Assembly: GCA_002733125.1 (NCBI GenBank)
Contig: NVUM01000004.1
Coordinates: 77,357-141,356, forward strand
Length of the DNA stretch: 64,000 bases
Source of the DNA: Porticoccus sp.
GTDB lineage: Bacteria > Pseudomonadota > Gammaproteobacteria > Pseudomonadales > Porticoccaceae
Direction: 5' to 3'
The position numbers were made by a program, and so were the translations under genes. Each line of letters opens with the position of its first letter. Position 1 is the first letter of the stretch. The notes under the pieces are model-generated. The model worked only from the letters and a program-made list of their open reading frames with translations, searched no databases and was not told the DNA's origin. Shown here in pieces: positions 39,007-48,579 of the stretch.

Positions 39007-39792
39007 GTGATACTCCAGCGAATAGGTGAATGGTTAGCAAGCAAGCTGGCCGAGCCCAGATATCGCAGTACGATGCCAACCCGTACGGACCTGCTGGCGG
39101 CGACACTTCGTCCCGGTGACGTATTGCTCGTGGAGGGGCTGAGTCGTTTCAGTATCGCCATCAAGTATCTCACCCAGTCTACCTGGTCTCATTCCGCACT
39201 CTATATCGGTTCCTGGCAGGGACAGACGGGAATGCTGGTGGAGGTGGATGTGCGCGAAGGGGTCAGGCTGGTTCCGCTGAGTCATTTTTTTGGCCTTCAG
39301 GCGCGTATCTGTCGGCCGGTGAAACTGGATGAAAGCGAGATAGCCGAGTTGATCGGTTATGCGACCGACAGGCTTGGCTATCATTACGACCTGAAAAATA
39401 TTCTGGACCTGATGAGGTATCTGATTCCGACACCTCCGGTGCCGAATCGATGGCGGCGGCGGATGCTGTCGCTGGGCAGTGGTGATCCCACCCGAGCCAT
39501 CTGCTCGTCCCTGATTGCCCAGGCATTCCAGTCAATACGCTACCCGATCTTGCCTACAATAACATTGGAAAAGGCCGTTGATCCCGATTTGCAGGAAATC
39601 TATCAGGAAATTCTTCATATTCGGCACCATAGTCTTTTTGTGCCGAGGGATTTTGATTTGTCGCCCTATTTTGAAGTGGTCAAACCGACCCTGGTAGCCG
39701 GTTTTGATCCTCATCTGGTGACCTGGGGTGAACCGTCCGTTGAGCAGGATGTGCAGCCGCAGCAAGCATCCCGGCATATATCGGCGGATTAA
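39007..39792 (+). CDS. YiiX/YebB-like (permuted NlpC/P60) cysteine hydrolase
   Basis: RPGDVLLVEGLSRFSIAIKYLTQSTWSHSALYIG (Cys/His-type permuted NlpC motif region), ICSSLIAQAFQS. Confidence 0.75.
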   Translation: MILQRIGEWLASKLAEPRYRSTMPTRTDLLAATLRPGDVLLVEGLSRFSIAIKYLTQSTWSHSALYIGSWQGQTGMLVEVDVREGVRLVPLSHFFGLQARICRPVKLDESEIAELIGYATDRLGYHYDLKNILDLMRYLIPTPPVPNRWRRRMLSLGSGDPTRAICSSLIAQAFQSIRYPILPTITLEKAVDPDLQEIYQEILHIRHHSLFVPRDFDLSPYFEVVKPTLVAGFDPHLVTWGEPSVEQDVQPQQASRHISAD

Positions 39793-39803
39793 CAGGTAGC
39801 CAA

Positions 39804-40628
39804 TTAACCCGCATTATCTAACAGACGAACCTCTCTCTGTGGGAAAGGTATGTTGATGTTGGCGTCAGTGAGTGCCTGAAAAATCGCCCCGTTCACCCGG
39901 AACCGCGTTTCGTGAAAATGTTCTGTAGGCACCCAGAAACGCACCATGAAGTTAATCCCGCTATCACCAAAATTGTCGATGCCGATCAGAGGGTCCCGGG
40001 CCTCCGCAGCGCCCTGTTCTGCCAATACTGATTGCAGTACCTTGACCACCGTCTCCGGGTCAGAGCCATAACTGACGCCCACCGTGGTTTCTGCCAGTTT
40101 GTTGGCAGCAGAATTGTGCAGAATCTCGCCGACGATATGCCGGTTGGGAATGGTGATGCGCACATTGTCCTCATCCTTCAGGACGGTATAAGCGAGATGA
40201 ACCTCGTCTACCAGTCCGGTTTCCCCCTTCACTGTGATGGTGTCGCCCACGACGAAAGGGCGGGTAATGATAATATTCAGTCCCGCGCCATAGTTGGAAA
40301 GTAGTCCCTGAACGGCCAGGCCGGCCCCCAGTGAAATGGCACCAATGGCGGCCACGAAAGGTGTCACACTGATACCGATTTTGCCGAGGGCAATAATGGC
40401 CACGCCCACCAGAATGACAATTTTGACAAAGCTGGCGATAAAGCGGCTCAGGGTGATATCGAGGGACTTTTTCTCACACAGTCTGAGTGTTGCGGCCGAC
40501 ACTTTGGATGCCACAAACATGCCGATCAGAAAAACGATCAGTGCGCCAACCAACTGGAAGCTGTAGTTGACAAAAAATTGCACAATACTGTTGTAGATTG
40601 CCTCGACTTGCTGAATTTCTTCCTGCAT
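39804..40628 (-). CDS. mscS: Small-conductance mechanosensitive channel (MscS)
   Basis: GAISLGAGLAVQGLLSNYGAGLNIIITRPFVVGDTITVKGETGLVDEVHLAYTVLKDEDNVRITIPNRHIVGEIL. Confidence 0.93.
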   Translation of the reverse strand: MQEEIQQVEAIYNSIVQFFVNYSFQLVGALIVFLIGMFVASKVSAATLRLCEKKSLDITLSRFIASFVKIVILVGVAIIALGKIGISVTPFVAAIGAISLGAGLAVQGLLSNYGAGLNIIITRPFVVGDTITVKGETGLVDEVHLAYTVLKDEDNVRITIPNRHIVGEILHNSAANKLAETTVGVSYGSDPETVVKVLQSVLAEQGAAEARDPLIGIDNFGDSGINFMVRFWVPTEHFHETRFRVNGAIFQALTDANINIPFPQREVRLLDNAG

Positions 40629-40730
40629 GGGTGGTCACTCCTGCTGTGTTTTGGGCGAAGCATAGCAAAATACTATTCGGCATATTAAGGTGTTATTTTT
40701 CCGACAGGCTGTATTCCCGGTAAAACCTAC

Positions 40731-41429
40731 ATGGCAAGTATTAACAATCGAATGCTAATGGGCTGTGATGAGCAGTTCCTGTGCAAACTGGATGGCAGTG
40801 TGTTGTTGCACGGTGACGTCATCAGGCCATTTCAGGCGATGTGTGATGCGGCTGCGGGTGAGGGCCTACAGATTACCGTGGCCAGTGGCCATCGCTCTTT
40901 CGCGCGGCAACTGGCCATCTGGAACAGCAAGGCTCGGGGTTTGCGCCCGGTGCTGGATGATACTGGCTCCCCGATTGATCTCGAATCGCTCAGTGACTGC
41001 GACAAGGTAATGGCGATCTTGCGCTGGTCCGCACTGCCGGGGTGTTCCCGGCATCACTGGGGAACCGATATGGATGTCTGGGACGCAGCGGCTGTGCCTG
41101 GCGACTACAGGTTGCAGCTTGTCCCGGAGGAGTATGCCGGGTCAGGGCCGTTTTGCAGATTGTCCGAATGGTTGCAGGAACATGCCGCCGGTTTTGGTTT
41201 TATCAGACCCTATGCCATTGATCGTGGTGGCGTGGCCCCCGAGCCATGGCACCTGAGTTATCTGCCGGTAGCACGGCTGTTTGAGGAGAAACTGGATAGA
41301 GTATTTCTGCGCGAAATTCTGGATAATGACCAGTTGGAATTGCGTGCTGCTGTTCTGTCGAATCTCGATACAATCATGGCAAGGTTCATTTTTCCCGCAA
41401 TAACTTTGCCGCAATTAAAGAGACACTGA
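40731..41429 (+). CDS. VanY-family D-Ala-D-Ala carboxypeptidase
   Basis: ASGHRSFARQLAIWNSKARG, GCSRHHWGTDMDVWD, EPWHLSYLP (LAS metallopeptidase motifs). Confidence 0.88.
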   Translation: MASINNRMLMGCDEQFLCKLDGSVLLHGDVIRPFQAMCDAAAGEGLQITVASGHRSFARQLAIWNSKARGLRPVLDDTGSPIDLESLSDCDKVMAILRWSALPGCSRHHWGTDMDVWDAAAVPGDYRLQLVPEEYAGSGPFCRLSEWLQEHAAGFGFIRPYAIDRGGVAPEPWHLSYLPVARLFEEKLDRVFLREILDNDQLELRAAVLSNLDTIMARFIFPAITLPQLKRH

Positions 41430-42241
41430 TGGTCGATCTGTCACAAACAACCCCAGCCGACGACGCGCTCTGGCAATCAATTCGCCACGAAGTTGTGGAA
41501 CGGGCCAGACTGGAGCCGGTTCTGGCGAGCTTTTTCCATGCCGCCGTCCTGAGCCATAAATCCCTCGAGGATGCGCTCGCCTACAACCTGGCTGAACAAC
41601 TCGGTAACAGTATTTTATCCCCGCTGGCCATTTATCAGGTGCTGCTGGACGCAATGCAGAGTGACAGTTCAATTTGCGAGCGGATGAGACGTGACCTGAC
41701 GGCCCATATGGAACGTGATCCGGCCTGCGATCAGTATTGTCTGCCTCTGCTTTACTTCAAGGGATTTCACGCTTTGCAGGTGTACCGTGTGGCGAACTGG
41801 CTCTGGCGGCACGAGCGGCGCTCCCTGGCCCTGTTTCTGCAAAGCCGGGCCTCGGAAATATTTGCGGTGGATATTCATCCTGCAGCCGATATTGCCGGCG
41901 GTATCATGCTTGATCATGCCACGGGTCTGGTGATCGGTGAAACGGCGGTGATCGGTGAAAATGTTTCCCTGTTACATTCGGTGACCCTGGGCGGCACCGG
42001 CGCTCAGGCAGGCGATCGCCATCCAAAAATACGTTGCGGTGTGCTAATTGCTGCGGGTGCCAAAGTACTTGGCAATATCGAGGTGGGTGAAGGTGCCAAG
42101 ATCGGTGCCGGAAGCCTGGTTCTCGATTCAGTATTACCGCATACCACAGTGGTGGGTGTCCCAGCCAGAGTGGTGGGGGTTCCCGGTGAGGCCGAGCCCT
42201 CCCGTACCATGGACCAACGTATCAACCTGGGTTGTGGCTGA
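41429..42241 (+). CDS. cysE: Serine O-acetyltransferase
   Basis: GFHALQVYRVANWLW, DIHPAADIAGGIMLDHATGLVIGETAVIGENVSLLHSVTLGGTG, hexapeptide repeats. Confidence 0.96.
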   Translation: MVDLSQTTPADDALWQSIRHEVVERARLEPVLASFFHAAVLSHKSLEDALAYNLAEQLGNSILSPLAIYQVLLDAMQSDSSICERMRRDLTAHMERDPACDQYCLPLLYFKGFHALQVYRVANWLWRHERRSLALFLQSRASEIFAVDIHPAADIAGGIMLDHATGLVIGETAVIGENVSLLHSVTLGGTGAQAGDRHPKIRCGVLIAAGAKVLGNIEVGEGAKIGAGSLVLDSVLPHTTVVGVPARVVGVPGEAEPSRTMDQRINLGCG

Positions 42242-42603
42242 TGGAACGCATTTATGGCTTGATAAAACGTCGCGCTTTCTATGCCGCCATTAACTCCTGG
42301 CGTGGTTTACTGGCCTGTTTTAAATACGAGGAAGCCTTCAGGATTGAAGTGGCGGTTACCTGTCTGCTCTTTCCTCTGGCATTTTTTGTGGCTGAAAACC
42401 CGGTCGAGCTGGTTCTTCTGTTGGGTTCCGTTTTATTGTTGCTGATCGTGGAGCTGCTCAATTCCGCTGTGGAGGCTGCCATTGACCGTATCGGTGAAGA
42501 GCGCCATGATTTATCTGGCAGGGCCAAGGATCTCGGTTCTGCGGCGGTTTTATTGACGATGTTGTTGGTGTTGATTACCTGGGTTGCTATCGCCGTTCAA
42601 TGA
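42241..42603 (+). CDS. dgkA: Diacylglycerol kinase
   Basis: YAAINSWRGLLACFKYEEAFRIEVAV, LIVELLNSAVEAAIDRIGEERHDLSGRAKDLGSAAVLL. Confidence 0.95.
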   Translation: MERIYGLIKRRAFYAAINSWRGLLACFKYEEAFRIEVAVTCLLFPLAFFVAENPVELVLLLGSVLLLLIVELLNSAVEAAIDRIGEERHDLSGRAKDLGSAAVLLTMLLVLITWVAIAVQ

Positions 42604-42664
42604 ATAGGCGTCGTTTGACTGAACATCAGGATTGATTGCTATCTGAAACGGATAAGGGGAGCGG

Positions 42665-43240
42665 GTGATGAACGATAGACGTTTTGAAGTGATTTTTCGC
42701 GGAGACGTGGTGCCCGGACAATCTCTGATGGACGTGAAGCGACGTCTGGCCGAATTATTCGGCGCACCGGCTGCCAAGGTTGAACAGATGTTTTCCGGCA
42801 GACCCGTAGTCATTAAACGTGACCTCGATGAAGAGGCGGCAGCGCGTTACAGGGTTGCCCTGAAAGATGCCGGTGCGCTGGTGGAGCTTCGCCCCGTTGA
42901 TTCTGACAGCCACACAGGAAGTGATACCAGCCGCGCAGATCAAACAGTACCACTGGCTGCGAACCCGGCTCTGGGTGCTGACGGCCCATCGGGTCGGAAA
43001 ACGGTAGCGCCACAATCCGGCCCGGAATATTCGAAGGCAGCAGAGACCATCGGTGTAGCCCCGGTGGGAGCGGACGTTCTGCCTCCTGAATATCGCCGTG
43101 ACTTTACGCCCCGAGAGGTGGATACGTCCTATATAACGGTGGATGAACCCGGCGCCGATGTGCTGAAAGCAGATGAGAAGTCCCCACCCATCAAACGGAA
43201 TGTGGATACCTCCCGTCTCTCTGTGAAAGATCCCGAATAG
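42665..43240 (+). CDS. Hypothetical protein with N-terminal ~70-aa compact domain and disordered C-terminus
   Basis: RFEVIFRGDVVPGQSLMDVKRRLAELFGAPAAKVEQMFSGRPVVIKRDLDEEAAARYRVALKDAGALVELRPV, then low-complexity region. Confidence 0.65.
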   Translation: MMNDRRFEVIFRGDVVPGQSLMDVKRRLAELFGAPAAKVEQMFSGRPVVIKRDLDEEAAARYRVALKDAGALVELRPVDSDSHTGSDTSRADQTVPLAANPALGADGPSGRKTVAPQSGPEYSKAAETIGVAPVGADVLPPEYRRDFTPREVDTSYITVDEPGADVLKADEKSPPIKRNVDTSRLSVKDPE

Positions 43241-43642
43241 CAATAACCCGCTGAGATTCTCCTGCCAGTCGGTATTGAAGGCGGTGCTCAGGGCTGCTGC
43301 CAGGTGAAGGTGGCGAGCGCATTGGATGTCAGTCCCGGTCAACTGGGAACGAGGTCAGCCATGCGGCTTCCGCCAACAACCAGCTCACCAGATCGGCCGG
43401 TGGTTGTTTTGGATGCCAGTATTTTCTACTTGTCGGATCAGGTAATTAATATCGGTGGTCTGATGGATGTCTATTATCTATCAGTATGTTGGCATTGATC
43501 CAAAAGAAGTACGGCAGCACATGGATCCGTGTCTCCGGGGACACGTTACCCATTCATGATTTCGCCTGTCGGCGATGCCGAGGTAACCTGGCCTTTGCCG
43601 GCGCTATAATGCATCTTGTACGTGGCAGGAAAGGAATGCAGT

Positions 43643-44239
43643 GTGACTGACGACGATAACGGTATTTTTCGCCAGCAGATGAAGGATGTTGAACCGCTTA
43701 AAAAACCGGCGGAGCGCGTTCGTCTGAAGCAACCCGTTGTGATGACCCCCGGCCTGGAATCGCGACGGCGGGCTGCCGAGGCCATGATCGCCAGTGATGT
43801 CGATGGCCTGTCGTCAGAAGCGTATATCCCGCCAGTGAAACCAAGGGATGTGCTGTCGTTCAAGCGCAGTGGCGTTCAGCACGGCGTGTTCAAAAACCTG
43901 CGGATGGGCAACTATCTTGTCGATTCGCGGCTCGACCTGCACCGCCTGACGGTTGATCAGGCGCGACAGCAGGTCTACCTCTTTATTCAGGATTGCCTGA
44001 AACACGACATACGCTGTGCATTGATCACGCACGGGAGAGGGGAGAATCGGGAAAAGCCCGCACTGCTTAAAAGCTGCACCAACCATTGGTTGCAGCAGAT
44101 GGATGAAGTGTTGGCTTTTCACAGTGCCCAGCCACAACACGGGGGCACGGGTGCCACCTATGTCATGTTGCGCAAAAGCGCCGAGAAACGCGTTGAAAAT
44201 CTGGAGCGGCACCACAAGGGGATCAAGTCGCGACTGTAG
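43643..44239 (+). CDS. Smr-domain protein (SmrA-like)
   Basis: LDLHRLTVDQARQQVYLFIQDCLKHDIRCALITHGRGENREKPALLKSCTNHWL; GTG start at 43643. Confidence 0.9.
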   Translation: MTDDDNGIFRQQMKDVEPLKKPAERVRLKQPVVMTPGLESRRRAAEAMIASDVDGLSSEAYIPPVKPRDVLSFKRSGVQHGVFKNLRMGNYLVDSRLDLHRLTVDQARQQVYLFIQDCLKHDIRCALITHGRGENREKPALLKSCTNHWLQQMDEVLAFHSAQPQHGGTGATYVMLRKSAEKRVENLERHHKGIKSRL

Positions 44240-44296
44240 TTTGTCGCTCTGGTTCTGGTTTCCGAGCGCCAGATGCCCGATGGGTCCGATTAAAGG

Positions 44297-44875
44297 CTAT
44301 TGTTTGCGCTTTAACAGCAGTGAATCAATCCCGTTTCCCGACAGGCTGTCCCTCGCACTCGCCAATTCCGCACGGTTGGTAAATGGCCCAACCAGAACCC
44401 GGTGCCAGGTTTCTCCCGGGCGGGGCGTGACCATCTCGATACTGGCGCTAAGGTTCAGAAGCAACAGCCTGGCCCTCAGGCTGTCGGCATCCCGGTTACT
44501 CTTGAACGACCCCACCTGAAGCAGAAACACCTCTTTTGCTGTGGGTGTTGTCGGTGTACTGGTGGACTGATCTGGCGGCGCTTCTTCTGCCTGGGGTACT
44601 GATGAATCCGGGACGATAACCTCGGTTTCCCGCAGCAGCGTGTAGAAATCAAAACGCGGTTTAACACCGGACTCTTCCTCGACTGGCTTGACAGTGGGCT
44701 GAGCGGTAGGTGCCGGGGGCGGTTCCGGCCTCTGAAGAAGGAAGGTTGCCACTATACCTACCAAGATGCCGGCCAACAGCCACAGCCATCCCGGAAGAGA
44801 CTGCCGGGATGGCGTTTTTCTGCGAACATTGCCGCTGCTGCGACGGCTTGTTTTTCTCGCGTAATCCCTGGTCAT
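44297..44875 (-). CDS. SPOR-domain (FtsN-like) protein
   Basis: N-terminal cytoplasmic RKTSRRSSGNV plus single TM; C-terminal FLLQVGSFKSNRDADSLRARLLLLNLSASIEMVTPRPGETWHRVLVGPFTNRAELASARDSL. Confidence 0.87.
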   Translation of the reverse strand: MTRDYARKTSRRSSGNVRRKTPSRQSLPGWLWLLAGILVGIVATFLLQRPEPPPAPTAQPTVKPVEEESGVKPRFDFYTLLRETEVIVPDSSVPQAEEAPPDQSTSTPTTPTAKEVFLLQVGSFKSNRDADSLRARLLLLNLSASIEMVTPRPGETWHRVLVGPFTNRAELASARDSLSGNGIDSLLLKRKQ

Positions 44876-44942
44876 TTGTTTATCTATACTCCGCTGAAGG
44901 GCGCCATTGTAGGGGTAACCTGCCGAGCCTTCCAGACTCTAA

Positions 44943-47153
44943 TTAGCTCATATCCTGTGGATCAACGTCCACCGACCAGCGGATTTTCCCCGCCAGTGGC
45001 GACTGCTCCAGAATCGGGCAGAGAGTTGCCAGCAGGTGTTGGAGTGCGGGTCGCTCTGCAGCGCAGATTGTCAATTGATGGCGAAAACGCCCACCTCTCC
45101 GTTCCATGGGGGCAGGTAACGGGCCGAGGTAGCTGATGTTGCCTGCCGGTGGCAGTAGTATTTCTGCCTGCTGGCGGGCGAAACTGAGAAAATTCACCGC
45201 CAGCTGGCCATTTTCAGCTTCGGCGCGCAGCAATGCCAGATAGCTGAACGGTGGCAGGTTGGCCAGTTTCCGTTCGGTCATCAGCAGATCAGAAAAAGTG
45301 GCGTAGTCCTGTTGGGTCAGGGTGGTGATCAGTGGGTGATCACAATGATGGCTTTGCATAATGACCGTGCCGGGTTTATCGCCCCTGCCCGCTCGGCCAG
45401 CCACCTGGGTAATCAATTGTCCCATCCTCTCCGGTGCCCGGAAATCCGGGCTGAACAGGCCGGCATCGGCATCCAGAATAGCCACCAGCGTGACGTTGGG
45501 AAAATGGTGTCCCTTTGCCAGTAACTGGGTGCCGAGCAGAATGCAGGGCTCTCCCTGATGCACCCGATCGACCATGTTCTGCATGGCCTGCTTGCGTCGG
45601 GTGCTGTCCCTGTCCACCCGAATAACCGGAAAGTCCGGGAACAGCGCTTCGAGGGTTTCTTCGCTGCGCTCGGTGCCCTGACCGAGGCACTGTAAATGAA
45701 TGCTGTGACAAACCGGGCAGCGGGGTGGCACCGGTTGCCTGAATTCGCAGTGATGGCAAACCAGCCGTTGAACCTGACGGTGTACCGTCAGTCGCGCTTC
45801 ACAGTGCTGGCAGTTCGCTATCCAGCCACACTCATGACAGGTCAAAGTCGGTGCAAACCCGCGGCGATTCAGGAAAACCAGAACCTGATTGCCATCGTCG
45901 AGGTGGGACTGAATGGCATTGATCAGCTCTCTGGAATAGCCTCCGGACAGATTTGCCTTTCGGATGTCGACCGGCTGCCAGCGGGGTTGCCGGGCGATAC
46001 CCGGGCGGCAGGACAGGATCAGTCGGGTGTAGCGCTGCTGTTCGCAGTTATACCGTGTTTCGAGGGACGGGGTGGCCGAGCCCAGAATCAGGGGAATGGA
46101 CTCCATTCGCGCCCGCACCACGGCGAGGTCTCGCGCCGAGTAGCGAAACCCCTCCTGCTGCTTGAATGAGCCGTCGTGTTCCTCATCCACAATCAGAATG
46201 CCCGGTGACTCCAGCGGTGTGAAAATGGCGGAACGTGTACCCAGTACAATCGGGGCGGCACCGGTGCGCGCAGCGTCCCATGCCAGTATGCGCTCCCGGT
46301 CGGTGAGGCCGGAGTGAAGCACTGCCACCGGGCAGTTGAAACGGGTTTTAAAGCGCTCCAGCGTCTGTGGCGTCAGGCTGATTTCCGGAATCAGTACCAG
46401 CGCCTGTCTTCCGTACCGAATGATTTTTTCAATGGCCTGTAAATAAATTTCGGTTTTGCCACTGCCGGTTTGACCGTCCAGTAAGTAGGCGTGGAAGCCG
46501 TGCAGCTCAATGTTCTCCATCGCCTGTTGCTGTTCGGGATAAAGGGGCAGGGGGGATTCCGAGAGCAGCCTGTCCGGATCGAACAACGGGGTGTTCACCC
46601 GGAGTTCCAACGATTCGATCAGGCCTTTGTTTTCCAACTGTCGAAGTGCGGCAACGCTGATGCCCTGTCGCTGAAAATCGTCTTTTGTGGCGGAGGGTTC
46701 CTGCTGCAGTAAATTCAGTGCCTGTTGTTGTCGGGGGGCACGCGCCAGGGCCGTGTCTGGCAGCCCCTTGCCGGCTAGTGTTAATTGCCAGCGGACTTCG
46801 CTTTGCCGGGGTACCGCATCCCCCTTGCGGAGCGTTGCCGGCAGCGCTGTACTGAGTGCGTCACCCGGTGGGTGCTGGTAATAACCCGCGGCCCAGACAC
46901 AGAGCTCCAGCAGGGTTTCGGGCAGCAACGGTTCATCATCTACGAGTTCGGTAACGGGTTTCAAGCGCGCGGCGGGATGTTCGCTGGATGCCGCAATTTC
47001 AATGACAACCCCGATGACCTGACGGCGGCCAAAAGGTACCTTGACGCGGCAGCCGGGCCGGGGTGTCCGGGTACTGTTTTCTGAAGACAGGTAGTCGAAC
47101 AGCCGCCGCAGGGGAGAGGGGACAGCAACACGGATAATGATGGATTCTGTCAT
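44943..47153 (-). CDS. priA: Primosomal protein N' (replication restart helicase)
   Basis: 736 aa; LLDGQTGSGKTEIYLQAI, IVDEEHDGSFKQQEGFRYSARDLAVVRA, zinc-binding CHECGWIANCQHCEARLTVH...CHHCEFRQPVPPRCPVC. Confidence 0.97.
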   Translation of the reverse strand: MTESIIIRVAVPSPLRRLFDYLSSENSTRTPRPGCRVKVPFGRRQVIGVVIEIAASSEHPAARLKPVTELVDDEPLLPETLLELCVWAAGYYQHPPGDALSTALPATLRKGDAVPRQSEVRWQLTLAGKGLPDTALARAPRQQQALNLLQQEPSATKDDFQRQGISVAALRQLENKGLIESLELRVNTPLFDPDRLLSESPLPLYPEQQQAMENIELHGFHAYLLDGQTGSGKTEIYLQAIEKIIRYGRQALVLIPEISLTPQTLERFKTRFNCPVAVLHSGLTDRERILAWDAARTGAAPIVLGTRSAIFTPLESPGILIVDEEHDGSFKQQEGFRYSARDLAVVRARMESIPLILGSATPSLETRYNCEQQRYTRLILSCRPGIARQPRWQPVDIRKANLSGGYSRELINAIQSHLDDGNQVLVFLNRRGFAPTLTCHECGWIANCQHCEARLTVHRQVQRLVCHHCEFRQPVPPRCPVCHSIHLQCLGQGTERSEETLEALFPDFPVIRVDRDSTRRKQAMQNMVDRVHQGEPCILLGTQLLAKGHHFPNVTLVAILDADAGLFSPDFRAPERMGQLITQVAGRAGRGDKPGTVIMQSHHCDHPLITTLTQQDYATFSDLLMTERKLANLPPFSYLALLRAEAENGQLAVNFLSFARQQAEILLPPAGNISYLGPLPAPMERRGGRFRHQLTICAAERPALQHLLATLCPILEQSPLAGKIRWSVDVDPQDMS

Positions 47154-47419
47154 TGATGTGTTTTTTTGTTAAAACCTTGAATGGGCATCGTTTTCTGGTA
47201 GTATTCGCGCTCCGTTTAAAGGCGGCATATGGTGCCCGACAATTGAAAGGCATCCCGAGGGATTAAACGCGACCTGTTATCAGCAAACCGAGGCGAGGCA
47301 TCCAGTGTACCAGAAGTGCATCAGGGTTCGGGCGATCGGTTTGGCAAGCAGGAGCGAATCAATATTCGGGTTGCACAGAGATCGGGTTGGCGATATGCAA
47401 GAGACTGAGGCAATGAGAC

Positions 47420-47635
47420 ATGAGATCTGAAATCCATCCAAATTACGGCACACTGTCAGCTACCTGCAGCTGTGGTAATGCATTTGAAGTAGGCTCCACC
47501 ATGAACGGTAGCATCCACGTGGATGTCTGTTCAGCCTGCCACCCGTTCTACACCGGCAAGCAGAAAGTTGCTGATACCGGTGGTCGTATCGACCGTTTCA
47601 ACAAACGTTTCGCCGGTCGTTCCGCCAAAAAATAA
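47420..47635 (+). CDS. rpmE: 50S ribosomal protein L31 (zinc-binding, C+ type)
   Basis: [62 protein letters not shown]. Confidence 0.97.
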   Translation: MRSEIHPNYGTLSATCSCGNAFEVGSTMNGSIHVDVCSACHPFYTGKQKVADTGGRIDRFNKRFAGRSAKK

Positions 47636-47642
47636 TCTGAAT

Positions 47643-48434
47643 ATGTCTGCCTTTCGAGGCAAACGATGCGCGCTCTGGATGATATGCCAGAGCGCGTTTT
47701 TCGTTGTCTGGCTGTTTATCGCCGGCGGGCCCGCCAGCGCCGATCTTCGCTGCCAGCCTTTCGCCCCACTGGAGAGGGTTGCCGTCACTCATGTCTATGA
47801 CGGCGATACCGTCAAACTGGACGACGGCCGCAAAGTTCGATTGATCGGTATCAATAGCACAGAGCTGGGTCGCGATGGGCAACCGGATCAGCCGTTTGCG
47901 GCCGAGGCCCGTGACAGATTGCACAGCCTGATCAAGTCTGGCTCGCAACTACATTTGTTAACGGATCGGCAAGCCCATGACCGCTATGGTCGAACGCTCG
48001 CACACCTGTTCAATGAGCGAGGAGAAAGTCTCCAACAAATCCTGCTGGAACAGGGGCTGGCCTACCATGTTGCGGTGCCGCCCAATCTGACCCTGGCAAA
48101 CTGTTTTGCCAGCGCCGAGCAGTTGGCTGTCAAACAGCAGCGGGGACTCTGGAGCAAGGCCGGTATTGCCCCCGTCGCCGCCCGGGATTTGCAGGGCGGG
48201 GGTTTCAACCGGTTGCAGGGTACCGTAACTGCCGTCCAAACCGGCAGGCACTGGCGGCTGGTCCTGGATGATGTGATCAACGTGATGATTTATCCAGAAC
48301 ACCGCCATCGCTTTGAGGCAAAACAACTGAATAGCCTGCAGGGCCGGCGAGTGGAAATACAGGGGTGGATTTACCGCAGTCGCGGGGAATGGCGGGTCAA
48401 GTTGGAAACTGTCCACGGGTTGGTGGTGCTGTAG
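47643..48434 (+). CDS. Thermonuclease (SNase-like) family protein
   Basis: VAVTHVYDGDTVKLDDGRKVRLIGINSTELG, DRYGRTLAHLFNERGESLQQILLEQGLA; signal peptide. Internal ATG at 47679 is an alternative start. Confidence 0.88.
   Translation: MSAFRGKRCALWMICQSAFFVVWLFIAGGPASADLRCQPFAPLERVAVTHVYDGDTVKLDDGRKVRLIGINSTELGRDGQPDQPFAAEARDRLHSLIKSGSQLHLLTDRQAHDRYGRTLAHLFNERGESLQQILLEQGLAYHVAVPPNLTLANCFASAEQLAVKQQRGLWSKAGIAPVAARDLQGGGFNRLQGTVTAVQTGRHWRLVLDDVINVMIYPEHRHRFEAKQLNSLQGRRVEIQGWIYRSRGEWRVKLETVHGLVVL
47669..47701 (+). terminator. Intrinsic terminator of rpmE overlapping the 5' end of the nuclease ORF
   Basis: CGCGCTCTGG-atgatatg-CCAGAGCGCG-TTTTT: perfect 10-bp stem and T-run, 33 bp after the rpmE stop. 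Confidence 0.82.
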
Positions 48435-48579
48435 GCCATATGGCATATTCCGGAGCAATTACTCTTAAATCTGTCTGCGCCCCTTTGGTTAGTCCCTAGG
48501 GGCGACATAAAATCCGGTAACACCAGATGAATCGACATGCTAATCTGGTGTCCCCTGGTTACTTTTATGAGGATGTGTC

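Noticed and set aside
43304-43498. 64-aa plus-strand ORF and surrounding ~400-bp non-coding gap between 43240 and 43643
   Set aside because: No recognisable protein signature. A small GTGTC/GACAC hairpin near 43530 is too weak to call an RNA or terminator.
47216-47419. ~200-nt leader before rpmE considered as a regulatory RNA
   Set aside because: No motif that I could identify confidently as a known L31 leader; would need covariation analysis.
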